DNA of 49,565 bases from Myxococcaceae bacterium (lineage in GTDB: Bacteria; Myxococcota; Myxococcia; Myxococcales; Myxococcaceae): the NCBI GenBank assembly GCA_016793095.1, contig JAEUJQ010000084.1, positions 1 through 49,565 on the forward strand. The letters are read 5' to 3'. Every line of letters begins with the position of its first letter. The first letter of the stretch is position 1. Of the stretch, positions 7,460 to 16,247 are shown piece after piece. Made by a program: the position numbers and the translations under genes. Under the pieces are notes generated by a model. That model searched no databases. It saw nothing but the letters and a program-made list of their open reading frames with translations, and was not told where the DNA came from.

Positions 7460-9181
7460 TCAGGTCCCCGGTCGATCGGGCGCGTTGGAGTGGCTCAGCA
7501 CGCGTTGAAGCACGCCAAGGAGCTGGTCGGTCCTGAGGGGCTTGACGAGACAGTCGTCCATTCCGGCCGCGCGACAGGCGGCGAGCTCTTCAGGGAGGCC
7601 CGAGGCGGTCAGCGCGATGATGGGCAGCTGCGAAGCCGGAGCCTGTGCGCGGATCTGCCGCGTCGCTTCGAGGCCGTCGAGCTCGGGCATGTGACAGTCC
7701 ATCAACACGAAGCCGAAGCGGGTGCGACGGGTCGCCTCGACGGCCTCGAGCCCGTTACGGGCCGTCTCCACCGTGTACCCGAGGCGCTCGACGAGGCCGC
7801 GGGCGATCAGCAGGTTGACCGGGTTGTCATCGACGACGAGGGCTGGCTGCGCGCACGCCGGGCCCTGGACAGGCGCGACCGTCGTGGGGTGCGGCGTGGT
7901 GTCGGTCGGCTGGAGCGGCACGCGGACGCAGAACCGGCTGCCGCGCGTGTCGGGCGCCTGCTCGGCCAGCCACAGCTCGCCGCCCATCAGCCTGGCGAGC
8001 TCTCGCGAGATGGCGAGGCCCAGGCCGCTTCCGCCAGAGCGCCGCGTCGTCGAGCCGTCCGCCTGCTCGAACGGCTCGAAGATGCGCAGGCGGGCAGCGG
8101 CGGGGACTCCCGGCCCGGTGTCTTCCACTTCGAGCTCGAGCTGGCCCGCCCGCCACAGCGCGCGCACCACCACGCGGCCCTCGTCGGTGAACTTGATGGC
8201 GTTGCTCAGCAGGTTCGCCAGCACCTGGCGGAGCCGCAGGGGGTCCACGTCCACTCTCGCGGGGAGCCCCTCGGAGAGCAGCCGGAGCTCGAGTCGTTTC
8301 TCAGCCGCTCGCGGGGCGAACAACTGCACCACCGACTCGATGAGCGCGCGGAGGTCGGTGGGCTCGGGCTTGATGCTCATGCGACCGCTGTCGAGCTTCG
8401 TCAGGTCGAGCAGGTCATCGATGATGGCGACGAGCCCCGCGCCGTTCGTGCGCAAGAGCTCGAGCTGCCGCCGCTGGGACGCGTCGAGCCGGGTGGTGAG
8501 CAGCAGCTCGGTGAGGCCCAGCACCGCGTTCATCGGGGTGCGGATCTCGTGGCTGACGTTCGCGAGGAACCGCGTGCGCGTGTCCAGCGCGGCCTGGAGC
8601 TGCGCCATCATCTCGTCGCGCACCAGGTAGAACCACCGCGCGAAGAAGGTGACGATCGCCAGCACCGCGACGAAGTTCAGCGCGGCCACGACCTGCGGGT
8701 TCCCTCGTGGAGTCGTCTGCAGATAGAGGCCAGCCGCGACACAGTAGGCCGCGGCGCCTCCGAAGAGACTGCTGGCCAGCAGCCACCACTTCGTCTCCCG
8801 CCACGACAACACGAAGCTCGACATCAGCGGGACGAGCAGAATGAACATGAGGGAGACTGCGTTCGGCGGCGTCTGCAGCAGGCCCAGCACCGAGAAGGCC
8901 AGCAGCACCGTGCCCATCGAAACCCGCAGCAGTGGCTCGACCCGTCGCACGACGTGCATCAGTCCGATGACGCAGAGGCCGACGCCGATGGTGAGGAGCT
9001 GCGCGGTGACGAGCGCCCACAGGCCCTCCCGCGCCGCCGCCGCCGCGAAGATGCTGAGGAGCCCGATGCCACCGACCCACGCACGCAGTACGAGGTGGGG
9101 ACGGCGGTCACCCTGGTGCGCAGGGTGGATGATCCACCGCTCCAGCCGTTCCCACGTGCTCAACAGAGACATCGGCTCCAC
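7460..9181 (-). CDS. Hybrid sensor histidine kinase with C-terminal receiver domain
   Basis: A 573-residue protein, GTG start at 9181 (ATG at 9172 is an alternative giving 570 residues). The first 185 residues form about six TM helices and no recognised periplasmic sensor, so the signal may be sensed in the membrane. The kinase core follows: H-box NVSHEIRTPMNAVLG (His211), N-box NLLSNAIKFT, G1 DTGPGVP and G2 GSGLGLAIS. A receiver domain at about 446-565 has the acidic pair Asp451-Asp452, phospho-acceptor Asp495 in VLMDCHMPELDG and Lys547. No Hpt domain or DNA-binding output is present, so phosphate is probably passed on by a separate Hpt protein or used for feedback. No cognate response regulator lies nearby. 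Confidence 0.95.
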   Translation of the reverse strand: MEPMSLLSTWERLERWIIHPAHQGDRRPHLVLRAWVGGIGLLSIFAAAAAREGLWALVTAQLLTIGVGLCVIGLMHVVRRVEPLLRVSMGTVLLAFSVLGLLQTPPNAVSLMFILLVPLMSSFVLSWRETKWWLLASSLFGGAAAYCVAAGLYLQTTPRGNPQVVAALNFVAVLAIVTFFARWFYLVRDEMMAQLQAALDTRTRFLANVSHEIRTPMNAVLGLTELLLTTRLDASQRRQLELLRTNGAGLVAIIDDLLDLTKLDSGRMSIKPEPTDLRALIESVVQLFAPRAAEKRLELRLLSEGLPARVDVDPLRLRQVLANLLSNAIKFTDEGRVVVRALWRAGQLELEVEDTGPGVPAAARLRIFEPFEQADGSTTRRSGGSGLGLAISRELARLMGGELWLAEQAPDTRGSRFCVRVPLQPTDTTPHPTTVAPVQGPACAQPALVVDDNPVNLLIARGLVERLGYTVETARNGLEAVEATRRTRFGFVLMDCHMPELDGLEATRQIRAQAPASQLPIIALTASGLPEELAACRAAGMDDCLVKPLRTDQLLGVLQRVLSHSNAPDRPGT

Positions 9182-9194
9182 TCAAGCACGGCTC

Positions 9195-9226
9195 GGTGCT
9201 CGCTTGCAGTCGGGTCGATGAGCACC
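9195..9226. promoter_or_regulatory. Inverted repeat upstream of the hybrid histidine kinase
   Basis: GGTGCTC at 9195-9201 and GAGCACC at 9220-9226 are perfect reverse complements separated by 18 bases, inside the 109-base gap between the beta-helix lipoprotein stop (9291) and the kinase start (9181). It could be an operator or the base of an mRNA hairpin. Function is inferred from position only. Confidence 0.4.
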
Positions 9227-9290
9227 CACGGCGGACGAATGACTCACCTGCAGAAGTGGCGTGTTCCGCGGTGAGTGGAGGGGCTGCGAG

Positions 9291-10688
9291 TCAGTTCACG
9301 CAGACGGGCCGCATGCCGCAGCTGCCGACGCCGGCGGCCGGGGCCCACTTCGTCACGTTGCAGACGCCCTCCATCGGCACCGCCGCGATGTTCGAGAACG
9401 AGTTCGACGCCGAGAGGTCTGGCCCGGGCTGATCCGACAGCCAGCCGCACACGATGCCGGCGCCGATGAGGTTCCGGAACGTCGAGCTCTTCACGAAGGC
9501 GTCGTTGGGACGCCACTCGGTGATGATGATGCCGCCCACGTTCGAGAGCGGGCCGCAGCCGAAGCCGCGCGAGCCGGTGGTGCCGCCGGCGTACTCGATG
9601 GTGACGGACTCGACCGCGTTCCCGTCTCCCGGCCCGTTGCCCCACGCGATGCCTTTCCAGTCTCCGGCCGCCGGGGTCGCCTCGGCCGAGGTCAGCAGAA
9701 TCGGCGCGGCCGCGGTGCCCTTCGCGACCAGCCGCACCGGTGCGTTCGACGCCTTGTTGCCCAGCGTCAGCCCGAGGCTGCCGCCGCCGTTCTTCTCGAC
9801 CTTGATGGTGACGCCCGCCTCGATGGTGAGGGTGAGCGTCGAGCCCGCGAGGTCGTACATGAGGAACTCGCCGTTGAGGATGTAGGGCACGCCGCGGTTC
9901 GGGAACGCCTCGTCGACGTCGAGGCGGGTGACGGAGCGGATGTAGATGGCGTCGCGCCGGTTGCCGGTGAGCGTGCTCTCCTTCGGGATGGTGCCGACGC
10001 CGCCCGGCTGGATGTCGAGCGGGAAGCCGGTGAAGAAGCGCGGGTCGGCCTCGGGCTCGGCGCCGCTGCCGCTGACGAAGAGCTTCTCGGAGTCGTCCGT
10101 GAAGGCCGAGTACCCGCGCAGCGTGATGCCCTGGCTGCCCGAGTCGCGCACGACGACGTACTTCATGCGCAGCTTCTTCTGCAGCGGCTTCACCTGGGTG
10201 CCGCGCGCCTCGATGGCCGCGTTGGTGGACGACGCCATGCGGTTCCCCCCGCCCAGCACCGCCGTGTACGAGAGGTCGAGCGCGCCGGTCTCGTTGACGA
10301 AGAAGGCGCCCCAGCGCTGGCCGTCGGTCTGCGGCTTGATGATGACCGGCGACAGCTTCGTGCCGTCGAAGGTGCCCGCGGCCGTGATCTTCCCGGCCTT
10401 CCCGGTGCCACCATTGCCGACCGAGACGACGGCGTTCGGCTTGAGCACGACGAGCGCGCAGGCCTCGATGGTGACGTTCGCCTCGACGCGCAGGGTGGAC
10501 ACCACGTGCGGCGAGCCGGCGGCCGTCCACGTCTCGTCGGCGGTGACGTTCATCGCATGCTCGGTGCCGGCGCCCATCATCATCGTGGGGCAGTTGCCGC
10601 GCGCGACGACCTCATCGGGCGTGATGGTGCGCATCTGGGGCCCACAGGCCAGCAGGGGAACGGCGGCGAGGATGGACAGCGAGCGCAT
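9291..10688 (-). CDS. Beta-helix-like surface lipoprotein, related to the receptor-linked lipoprotein
   Basis: A 465-residue protein with a short signal peptide and lipobox LLAC (Cys15). The start ATG at 10688 is preceded by a strong ribosome site, GGAGGA. The body is built of short beta-rich turns (VRVEANVTIEA-like, TLTIEAGVTIKVEK, AAPILLTSAEATP, GIIITEWRPND) that resemble the lipoprotein at 4189-5547, including the phrase GTAAAPI, so the two are probably paralogues. It has no receptor gene of its own in the window. The two paralogues flank the kinase pair. It is likely exported to the outer membrane or surface; ligand unknown. Confidence 0.82.
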   Translation of the reverse strand: MRSLSILAAVPLLACGPQMRTITPDEVVARGNCPTMMMGAGTEHAMNVTADETWTAAGSPHVVSTLRVEANVTIEACALVVLKPNAVVSVGNGGTGKAGKITAAGTFDGTKLSPVIIKPQTDGQRWGAFFVNETGALDLSYTAVLGGGNRMASSTNAAIEARGTQVKPLQKKLRMKYVVVRDSGSQGITLRGYSAFTDDSEKLFVSGSGAEPEADPRFFTGFPLDIQPGGVGTIPKESTLTGNRRDAIYIRSVTRLDVDEAFPNRGVPYILNGEFLMYDLAGSTLTLTIEAGVTIKVEKNGGGSLGLTLGNKASNAPVRLVAKGTAAAPILLTSAEATPAAGDWKGIAWGNGPGDGNAVESVTIEYAGGTTGSRGFGCGPLSNVGGIIITEWRPNDAFVKSSTFRNLIGAGIVCGWLSDQPGPDLSASNSFSNIAAVPMEGVCNVTKWAPAAGVGSCGMRPVCVN

Positions 10689-10985
10689 GAAGGACTCCTC
10701 CGTGAGCGGTGAGCGGCCGACGACGGCTGTAGACCCGCCTGCGCGGCCGATCCATCAGAAGTGACCGCGCCGCGCCGGGGCTCGACGCGACCGGACCTCG
10801 TGGAAGGTGAGCGCCTCGATGGCGAGGGGCAACCTCGCGCGGAGCGCCTCGGCGCGATGAGGCCACGCCGTCGATTCTCTCCACCCCGAGACCCTCCTCT
10901 TGCCGCTGCGCTGCTCACCACGAGCGCCGGACCCTCGAAGTGCGCGCTGGGACGTGCGGTCGGACCGAGCGATGCTCGGTCCCCG
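10689..10985. other. Divergent intergenic region of 297 bp
   Basis: This lies between the minus-strand lipoprotein (start 10688) and the plus-strand lipoprotein (start 10986). The plus frame is open from 10761 but lacks a signal peptide before 10986, so I treat it as non-coding. It holds the ribosome site of the minus gene (GGAGGA, about 10693-10698) and the hairpin at 10962-10982. Confidence 0.5.
10962..10982 (+). promoter_or_regulatory. Perfect 9-bp hairpin just before a lipoprotein start
   Basis: GGACCGAGC (10962-10970), a GAT loop and GCTCGGTCC (10974-10982) pair perfectly, ending 3 bases before the ATG at 10986. In mRNA it would bury the position of a ribosome site. As DNA it is a compact palindromic operator. 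I cannot tell which applies. Confidence 0.55.
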
Positions 10986-12062
10986 ATGACGCTCGGCCGG
11001 TCCGCCATGCTCCTTTCGTGCGTGCTCGTCGTGGCGTGCGGGGCCAACTCGGTGCGGGTCGGGGGTGGCGCCGGTGGCGGCGCCTCCGACGGTGGCGTGG
11101 GCTCGACGGGAGGCGGGGGCGGCGGTGGCGCAGGTGGAGGGAGCGTGCTGGCGGGTGGCGCCGGCGGTGGCTTGGATGCGGGCCTCTCGTGCCCTCCGTT
11201 GCCCCAGCCGCCCGACGACGCCGGTGTCGTCATGCACCCGGACTTCGCGGCGAGCTACACGTTCTCCGAGCTGGGGCCGGTGCCAGGCGTGCCCGGGCCG
11301 CTCGGCGGCTGCGTCATTCTGGAGCACGACCGCGAGCACCTGCTCATCGCCGGCGCCTCGGAGCGCGTGACCGGCGGCCTCTATCGCGTGAAGGTGCGTC
11401 GGAACGCCTGCGGCCACATCATCGGGTGGGACGGCGCGGCCACCCGCCTCGCCGACACGCCGTACATCGACGCGAACCTCGTCGAGCTGCCTGGCGGCTC
11501 GCTCCTGTACACGGGCTGGAACGTCTCGCAGCTCTCGCAGCTCAGGCTCGACGCGGGCGCACCGGCGTGGACCGAGGAGCTCACCCAGCGCGGCCTCTCG
11601 GGCTCGAGCCCCGGCGGCCTGGGACGGGTGCCGCCGTGGCTCGCCGCCGCCGGCCAGTTCCGCCTCGTCGGCTGGCCCGACGGGAGGTGGCATCGCCTCG
11701 AGCTGTCGGCCGACGCGGGCGTCTACTCCGTGGTGCGCGTGGTTGACTCGGGCGCGACGCCGCTGTCCGGCGGGCCCGGCGGCTTCGCCTTCGTGCCGCT
11801 CGGCTCGGCTCAGTTCATGCGCCCGTCCATCATCCTGTCCGAGTGGACGGCGAACCAGGTCTCGGTCGTCGAGGTCGATCAGCAGGGCAACCCGCAGGCA
11901 GGCTCGCGGCGCGTCGTCTTCACCCGCTTCCCCCGGCCGTGGGGCGCGTACTTCGAGCCCGAGACGGGCGACTTCCTCTTCATGACGTGGGGGCGGCCGG
12001 GCCTGCCCGACAGCGTCTTCATCGTGCAGGGCTTCGAGAAGCCCCCGCCCGTCATCGAGTGA
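10986..12062 (+). CDS. Lipoprotein with Gly-rich linker and propeller-like domain
   Basis: From ATG 10986 the protein has 358 residues (ATG 11007 gives 351). It has a signal peptide MLLSCVLVVACG with the lipid-attachment Cys in VVAC, a Gly/Ala/Ser-rich linker of about 45 residues and a C-terminal domain of about 290 residues. That domain has repeated blade-like strands (GGCVILEHDREHLLIAGAS, LVELPGGSLLYTGWN, FEPETGDFLFMTWG) suggestive of a beta-propeller; I do not recognise a named family. The start is chosen for the signal peptide, since upstream in-frame codons give none. The next gene begins 4 bases after the stop, so they are likely co-transcribed. Probably an outer-membrane or surface protein. 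Confidence 0.75.
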   Translation: MTLGRSAMLLSCVLVVACGANSVRVGGGAGGGASDGGVGSTGGGGGGGAGGGSVLAGGAGGGLDAGLSCPPLPQPPDDAGVVMHPDFAASYTFSELGPVPGVPGPLGGCVILEHDREHLLIAGASERVTGGLYRVKVRRNACGHIIGWDGAATRLADTPYIDANLVELPGGSLLYTGWNVSQLSQLRLDAGAPAWTEELTQRGLSGSSPGGLGRVPPWLAAAGQFRLVGWPDGRWHRLELSADAGVYSVVRVVDSGATPLSGGPGGFAFVPLGSAQFMRPSIILSEWTANQVSVVEVDQQGNPQAGSRRVVFTRFPRPWGAYFEPETGDFLFMTWGRPGLPDSVFIVQGFEKPPPVIE

Positions 12063-12066
12063 CGTG

Positions 12067-13038
12067 ATGGCCAGCTCCCGAGAGCAACGACGGAAGAGCG
12101 GGCTGTTCCCCGCGCAGGACGTCGACGTCACCACCGCCCTCGAGCTGCTCGAGTGGAGCTGGTACCGCTTCGCGCGCTCGACCGAGGCGGCGACTCCCGA
12201 GGTGGTGCGCGGCGTGCTGGCCGGGCTCGAGGCGTGGGTGGCGCAGCCGGCGCGGTCTCCCGGCGCCCGGGAGCGCCGCAAGGCGGCCAGCCTCTTCCTC
12301 CGCGCCGCCGTGGATGAGACGGACGACGGGCGCCTGCGGGCGACCTGGCGCGCGGCCGTGAACGCCTTGAAGGTCTTCGAGTCGCAATACGCGTGGGGCT
12401 CGAAGGAGAAGGCGACGCGGCTCGCCGACGCGCGCTCCGACGCGCGGCTGGTGGAGGCGGCGCGGGCGGCGGCGGTCGGCTCGACGGTGGTGCCCCTCGA
12501 GCTGCTCGCGGTGCTGGCGATGGAGGGCTCGGAGGCGTCGGCCGATGCCCTGATGCCGCACGTCGAGCGCGCCCTGACGAACGAGGCGCACCTCGAGCCG
12601 TTGTCCCGCCTCGGCCGCTACGCCGCGAAGACGAAGGCGATGACGGGGTTGCTGGGGCTGGTGGAGTCACGCCTCGACGCCGCCCGTGGCGCCTCGCCGG
12701 TGATGGTGCTGGCGAAGAGCCTGGGCCTCGCCTCGGGTGCGCGCTTCCGGGTCGAGGTGCGGGTGCCGGGCAGGGGCGTGACGGCGTGCTTCGTCAGCCT
12801 CGACAGCGCGCGGCCGGGACCCGCCTTCTCCGGGTGGGTCCAGGGAGCGAGCCGCGACCAGCACCGCATGCTCCACCGCGAGGACGGGACGACGGTCTGT
12901 GCGCTCCCTGAGCTCCCGGCCTGGCTCGCGCGCGCCGCCGAGGAGCTCGGCACGACGTGGCGCTTCGACGCCGTCACCAGCAGCCACCTGCGGGGCAAGC
13001 GCCTCGGTGCGTTCCTGGCGTGGCTGGCGGGCGGTTGA
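12067..13038 (+). CDS. Uncharacterised cytoplasmic protein, alpha-helical N-terminal region
   Basis: A 323-residue protein from ATG 12067 (GTG 12064 adds one codon). There is no signal peptide or TM helix. Residues up to about 210 look like Ala/Leu/Glu-rich helices, possibly a HEAT-like array (VVPLELLAVLAMEGSEASADALMPHVERAL). The last 110 residues look like a separate mixed fold (RFRVEVRVPGRGVTACFVSLD through AFLAWLAGG). I do not recognise a family. It follows the propeller-like lipoprotein by 4 bases and is probably its operon partner. Codon use matches its neighbours, so no sign of recent transfer. Confidence 0.7.
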   Translation: MASSREQRRKSGLFPAQDVDVTTALELLEWSWYRFARSTEAATPEVVRGVLAGLEAWVAQPARSPGARERRKAASLFLRAAVDETDDGRLRATWRAAVNALKVFESQYAWGSKEKATRLADARSDARLVEAARAAAVGSTVVPLELLAVLAMEGSEASADALMPHVERALTNEAHLEPLSRLGRYAAKTKAMTGLLGLVESRLDAARGASPVMVLAKSLGLASGARFRVEVRVPGRGVTACFVSLDSARPGPAFSGWVQGASRDQHRMLHREDGTTVCALPELPAWLARAAEELGTTWRFDAVTSSHLRGKRLGAFLAWLAGG

Positions 13039-13096
13039 ATCGCCTCATCGCCAGGGCCCGACGCTCGCGGGCTGACGGAGGCGCTGGACCCACCGG

Positions 13097-13126
13097 TTGG
13101 TAGGCACTGCGGCGGCGGAGTACCAT
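13097..13126 (+). promoter_or_regulatory. Candidate sigma-70-type promoter of the vWA lipoprotein gene
   Basis: TTGGTA (13097-13102), 18 bases, TACCAT (13121-13126). The start codon at 13133 lies only 6 bases further on, so the transcript would be leaderless or nearly so. The same spacing recurs upstream of other genes here. Confidence 0.5.
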
Positions 13127-13132
13127 GGCGCG

Positions 13133-14347
13133 ATGCGCACCCCCGCTCTGGCGCTCCTCTTCCTCGTTGGCTGTCAATGTGGTCCCGAGCTGCCGGGCGG
13201 CGGTGGGGGCGCTGGCGGAGGCTCCAGCGCGGGCTCGACGGGCGGCAACGGCGCCGGCGCGACCGGTGGAGGGCAGGGCGCGGGCAACCAGGGCGGCGGC
13301 CTCGGGGGAGGCGGTCTCGCGGGCGGTGGGGACGCCTGCGCCGAGGTGACCTCGATGGCCAACCTCGACAAGAAGCCCGTCGACGTCATCCTCGTCATCG
13401 ACAACTCGGGCTCGATGACGGTCGAGATCGAGGCGGTGCAGGCGAACGTCAACACCAACCTCGCGAGCATCATCGGCAGCTCGGGGCTCGACTACCGCAT
13501 CATCCTCATCAGCCGACACGGCTCGGCGACGGCGAGCCAGAGCGTGTGCATCGGCCCGCCGCTCTCGGGAAACCCGACGTGCTCGCCGCCACCCGCCACG
13601 CCGACGAACGGCCCGCGCTTCTTCCACTACAGCACGGAGATCGGCTCGACCAACTCGCTGCGGCGCATCATCTCGACCTACAACGCGCCAGGCCTCGAGG
13701 GCACCGGCCCCATGGGCTGGAGCGGCTGGCTGCGTGACGACGCGTACCGCACCTTCGTGGAGATCACCGACGACAACGAGACGGGCATCACGCCCGCGCA
13801 GTTCGAGCAGCAGCTGACCGCCCTGATGCCGGCGAAGTTCGGAACGGTGCAGAACCGCAACTACGTGTTCCACTCCATCGTCGGCGTCGCCGCGAAGGCC
13901 AACCCGGCCGAGGCGTACCAGCCGAACGAGAACCTGGTGACCGGGCAGTGCTCGACGGCCGTCAACCCGGGCACGACGTACCAGGAGCTCTCGCGCGCGA
14001 CCGGCGGCTTGCGCTTCCAGATGTGCGAGCCCAACCGCTACGACACCGTCTTCCGCACGGTGGCCCAGGGCGTCATCGCGTCGGCGCAGGTGGCGTGCGA
14101 CTTCGCCATTCCGCCGCTGCCCGGCGGGTTCACCGCGGCCAACCGCATCTACGTCGCCTACACGCCTGGCAACGGCGGCGCGGTGCAGCAGTTCACCCAG
14201 GTCGCCAACTCGGCGGCGTGCGCGGCGAACAGCTTCTACGCGCAGAACGGCCGCGTCACCTTCTGCCCGCAGACCTGCAGCTTCGTGCGCATGGACCCGA
14301 TGGCGCGCGTCGCGGTGCGGTTCACCTGCGAGGTGATGATCCAGTGA
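13133..14347 (+). CDS. vWA-domain lipoprotein with Gly-rich linker
   Basis: A 404-residue protein with a short signal peptide ending in lipobox VGC, then a Gly/Ala/Ser/Thr linker to about residue 66 and a von Willebrand factor A-like domain. The metal-binding MIDAS motif DNSGS starts at Asp90, in VILVIDNSGSM. Further vWA strands (YRIILISRHG, FVEITDDNETG) and a C-terminal region with several Cys follow. The start at 13133 is chosen for the signal peptide and the adjacent promoter. Myxobacteria encode many such secreted vWA lipoproteins, thought to mediate metal-dependent adhesion; the ligand is unknown. The N-terminal linker is an extreme example of the spacer shared with the lipoproteins at 10986, 39040 and 47476. 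Confidence 0.88.
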   Translation: MRTPALALLFLVGCQCGPELPGGGGGAGGGSSAGSTGGNGAGATGGGQGAGNQGGGLGGGGLAGGGDACAEVTSMANLDKKPVDVILVIDNSGSMTVEIEAVQANVNTNLASIIGSSGLDYRIILISRHGSATASQSVCIGPPLSGNPTCSPPPATPTNGPRFFHYSTEIGSTNSLRRIISTYNAPGLEGTGPMGWSGWLRDDAYRTFVEITDDNETGITPAQFEQQLTALMPAKFGTVQNRNYVFHSIVGVAAKANPAEAYQPNENLVTGQCSTAVNPGTTYQELSRATGGLRFQMCEPNRYDTVFRTVAQGVIASAQVACDFAIPPLPGGFTAANRIYVAYTPGNGGAVQQFTQVANSAACAANSFYAQNGRVTFCPQTCSFVRMDPMARVAVRFTCEVMIQ

Positions 14348-14395
14348 CGACAGGACGGTGACCGCGGGCCCGCGTTGTGTCATGGGCCGCGCCTC

Positions 14396-16021
14396 ATGAT
14401 TCGCCTCGACAACATCGGCGCGCAGCACGGCCGGCAGATCCTCTTCATCGGCGCCTCCGCCGCGCTCCACAAGGGCGAGAAGGTCGGCCTCGTCGGCCCC
14501 AACGGCTCGGGCAAGTCCACGCTCTTCCGGTACCTGGTGAAGGAAGAGACGCCCGACGAAGGCAGCGTGTCGATCGATCGCGGCGTCACCATCGGCTACT
14601 TCCGGCAGGACGTCGGCGAGATGAGCGGGCGCACCGTCATCGAAGAGACGATGGACGGCGCGGGGCCGGTGTCATCGGTGGCGCGAGAGCTCAAGCAGCT
14701 CGAGCACGACATGGCCGACCCCGGGAAGGCCGACCGCCTCGACGAGCTGGTCACGCGCTTCGGCGAGGTGCAGGCGCGCTTCGACGAGCTGGGCGGCTAC
14801 GCGCTCGAGGGCCGGGCGCGGGAGATCCTCGCCGGCCTCGGCTTTCGCCCCTCGATGGTGGACGGCGACGTCGGCGCGCTCTCAGGCGGCTGGAAGATGC
14901 GGGTCGCGCTCGCGCGCATTCTGCTGATGAAGCCCGACGCGATGCTGCTCGACGAGCCGTCGAACCACCTCGACCTCGAGTCGCTCATCTGGCTCGAGCA
15001 GTTCCTCAAGCAGTACGAGGGCGCGCTGTTGATGACGTCGCATGACCGCGAGTTCCTGAACCGGGTCTGCACGCGCATTCTCGAGATCGACGGCGGCGAG
15101 CTGACCTCGTACTCGGGCGACTACGAGTTCTACATGCAGCAGAAGGCCATCGCCGAGGCGCAGCAGCAGGCGACCTTCGAGCGCCAGCAGGCGATGTTGA
15201 AGAAGGAGCTCGCCTTCATCGAGCGCTTCAAGGCGCGCGCGTCGCACGCGGCTCAGGTGCAGTCCCGGGTGAAGAAGCTCGAGAAGATCGAGCGCGTCGA
15301 GCCGCCGCGCCACATCGAGAAGGTGCGCTTCGAGTTCAAGCCGCCGCCGCGCAGCGGAGAGGACGTCGTGAAGCTCACCGGGGTGAGCAAGGCGTACGGC
15401 GACCTCGTCGTGTACAAGAACTTCGACTTCCTGCTCCGCCGGCGGGAGCGCTGGTGCGTGCTGGGCGTCAACGGCGCCGGCAAGTCGACGCTGCTCAAGC
15501 TCGTCGCCGGGCACTCGCAGCCCGACACCGGCGCCGTCGTCATCGGCAACAGCATCAAGCTCGGCTACTTCGCGCAGCACGCGATGGACGTGCTCGACGG
15601 CACGAAGACCGTCTGGCAGTCGCTCGTCGACGCGTTCCCGCGCTCGTCCGAGGGCACCCTGCGCACGCTGGCCGGCTGCTTCGGCTTCCCCGGTGACGAG
15701 GCCGAGAAGGTGGTGCGCGTGCTGTCGGGTGGAGAGAAGGCGCGGCTCGTGCTCGCGCTCATGCTGTTCGACCCGCCGAACTTCCTGGTGCTGGACGAGC
15801 CCACGAACCACCTCGACCTCGCGACGAAGGAGATGCTCATCGACGCGCTCAAGGGCTTCGAGGGCAGCCTGCTCATGGTGTCGCACGACCGGCACTTCCT
15901 CGCCGAGCTGTCGAACCGGGTGCTCGAGCTGACGCCCGAAGGCCCGCATGTCTACGGCGGCGGCTACACCGAGTACGTGCAGTCCACGGGGCGCGAGGCG
16001 CCGGGCCTGCACGAGGGCTGA
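14396..16021 (+). CDS. ABC-F family ATPase (ribosome-associated translation factor type)
   Basis: A 541-residue soluble protein with two ABC ATPase domains in one chain and no TM segments, the mark of the ABC-F family. Domain 1 has Walker A GPNGSGKST, signature LSGGWKMRVALARIL and Walker B LLDEPSNHLD. A charged helical inter-domain linker (about 240-320, rich in Gln/Lys/Glu) follows, then domain 2 with GVNGAGKST, LSGGEKARLVLALML and LVLDEPTNHLD. Both switch His residues (MTSHDREF, MVSHDRHF) are present. Start ATG 14396 is chosen because homologues begin near MIRLDNI. ABC-F proteins bind the ribosomal E-site to relieve stalling, or give antibiotic resistance; length fits the Uup/YbiT-like groups, but I would not assign one. 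Confidence 0.95.
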   Translation: MIRLDNIGAQHGRQILFIGASAALHKGEKVGLVGPNGSGKSTLFRYLVKEETPDEGSVSIDRGVTIGYFRQDVGEMSGRTVIEETMDGAGPVSSVARELKQLEHDMADPGKADRLDELVTRFGEVQARFDELGGYALEGRAREILAGLGFRPSMVDGDVGALSGGWKMRVALARILLMKPDAMLLDEPSNHLDLESLIWLEQFLKQYEGALLMTSHDREFLNRVCTRILEIDGGELTSYSGDYEFYMQQKAIAEAQQQATFERQQAMLKKELAFIERFKARASHAAQVQSRVKKLEKIERVEPPRHIEKVRFEFKPPPRSGEDVVKLTGVSKAYGDLVVYKNFDFLLRRRERWCVLGVNGAGKSTLLKLVAGHSQPDTGAVVIGNSIKLGYFAQHAMDVLDGTKTVWQSLVDAFPRSSEGTLRTLAGCFGFPGDEAEKVVRVLSGGEKARLVLALMLFDPPNFLVLDEPTNHLDLATKEMLIDALKGFEGSLLMVSHDRHFLAELSNRVLELTPEGPHVYGGGYTEYVQSTGREAPGLHEG

Positions 16022-16172
16022 GCCCGCCTCAATCGGCCGTGTCGCGGCTCTCTCGCGTTCTCCCTGCGCCCACGGCGCGAGGACCGCGGACGTTCGGACG
16101 CAGCCAGCCGCCCGTGCTGCACCGCCTCCGGAATCGCGTCGGCGGACCATGGGGTCGTGGCTGAACGTCGAT

Positions 16173-16188
16173 AACGGCTCGTGCCGTT
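16173..16188. other. Short hairpin in the gap after the ABC-F gene
   Basis: AACGGC, TCGT, GCCGTT form a perfect 6-bp stem with a tetraloop, about 150 bases after the ABC-F stop and 60 bases before the next gene. It may be a terminator stem without a T-run. The rest of 16022-16247 shows nothing clear apart from a possible -10 box (CAGACT, 16235-16240). Confidence 0.35.
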
Positions 16189-16247
16189 GCGCCTCGGCGG
16201 GAGGTCGGCGCTGGCGGTGAGGCGCTCGCTCGCCCAGACTCGAGCTC

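Noticed and set aside
10761-10985. Upstream extension of the 10986 lipoprotein gene
   Set aside because: The added 75 residues are Arg/Pro-rich without a signal peptide and would place the lipobox in mid-protein.
14396-16021. ABC-F protein as a dedicated antibiotic-resistance gene
   Set aside because: No biosynthetic or resistance genes lie nearby and the family is mostly housekeeping; sequence reading cannot separate the subgroups.
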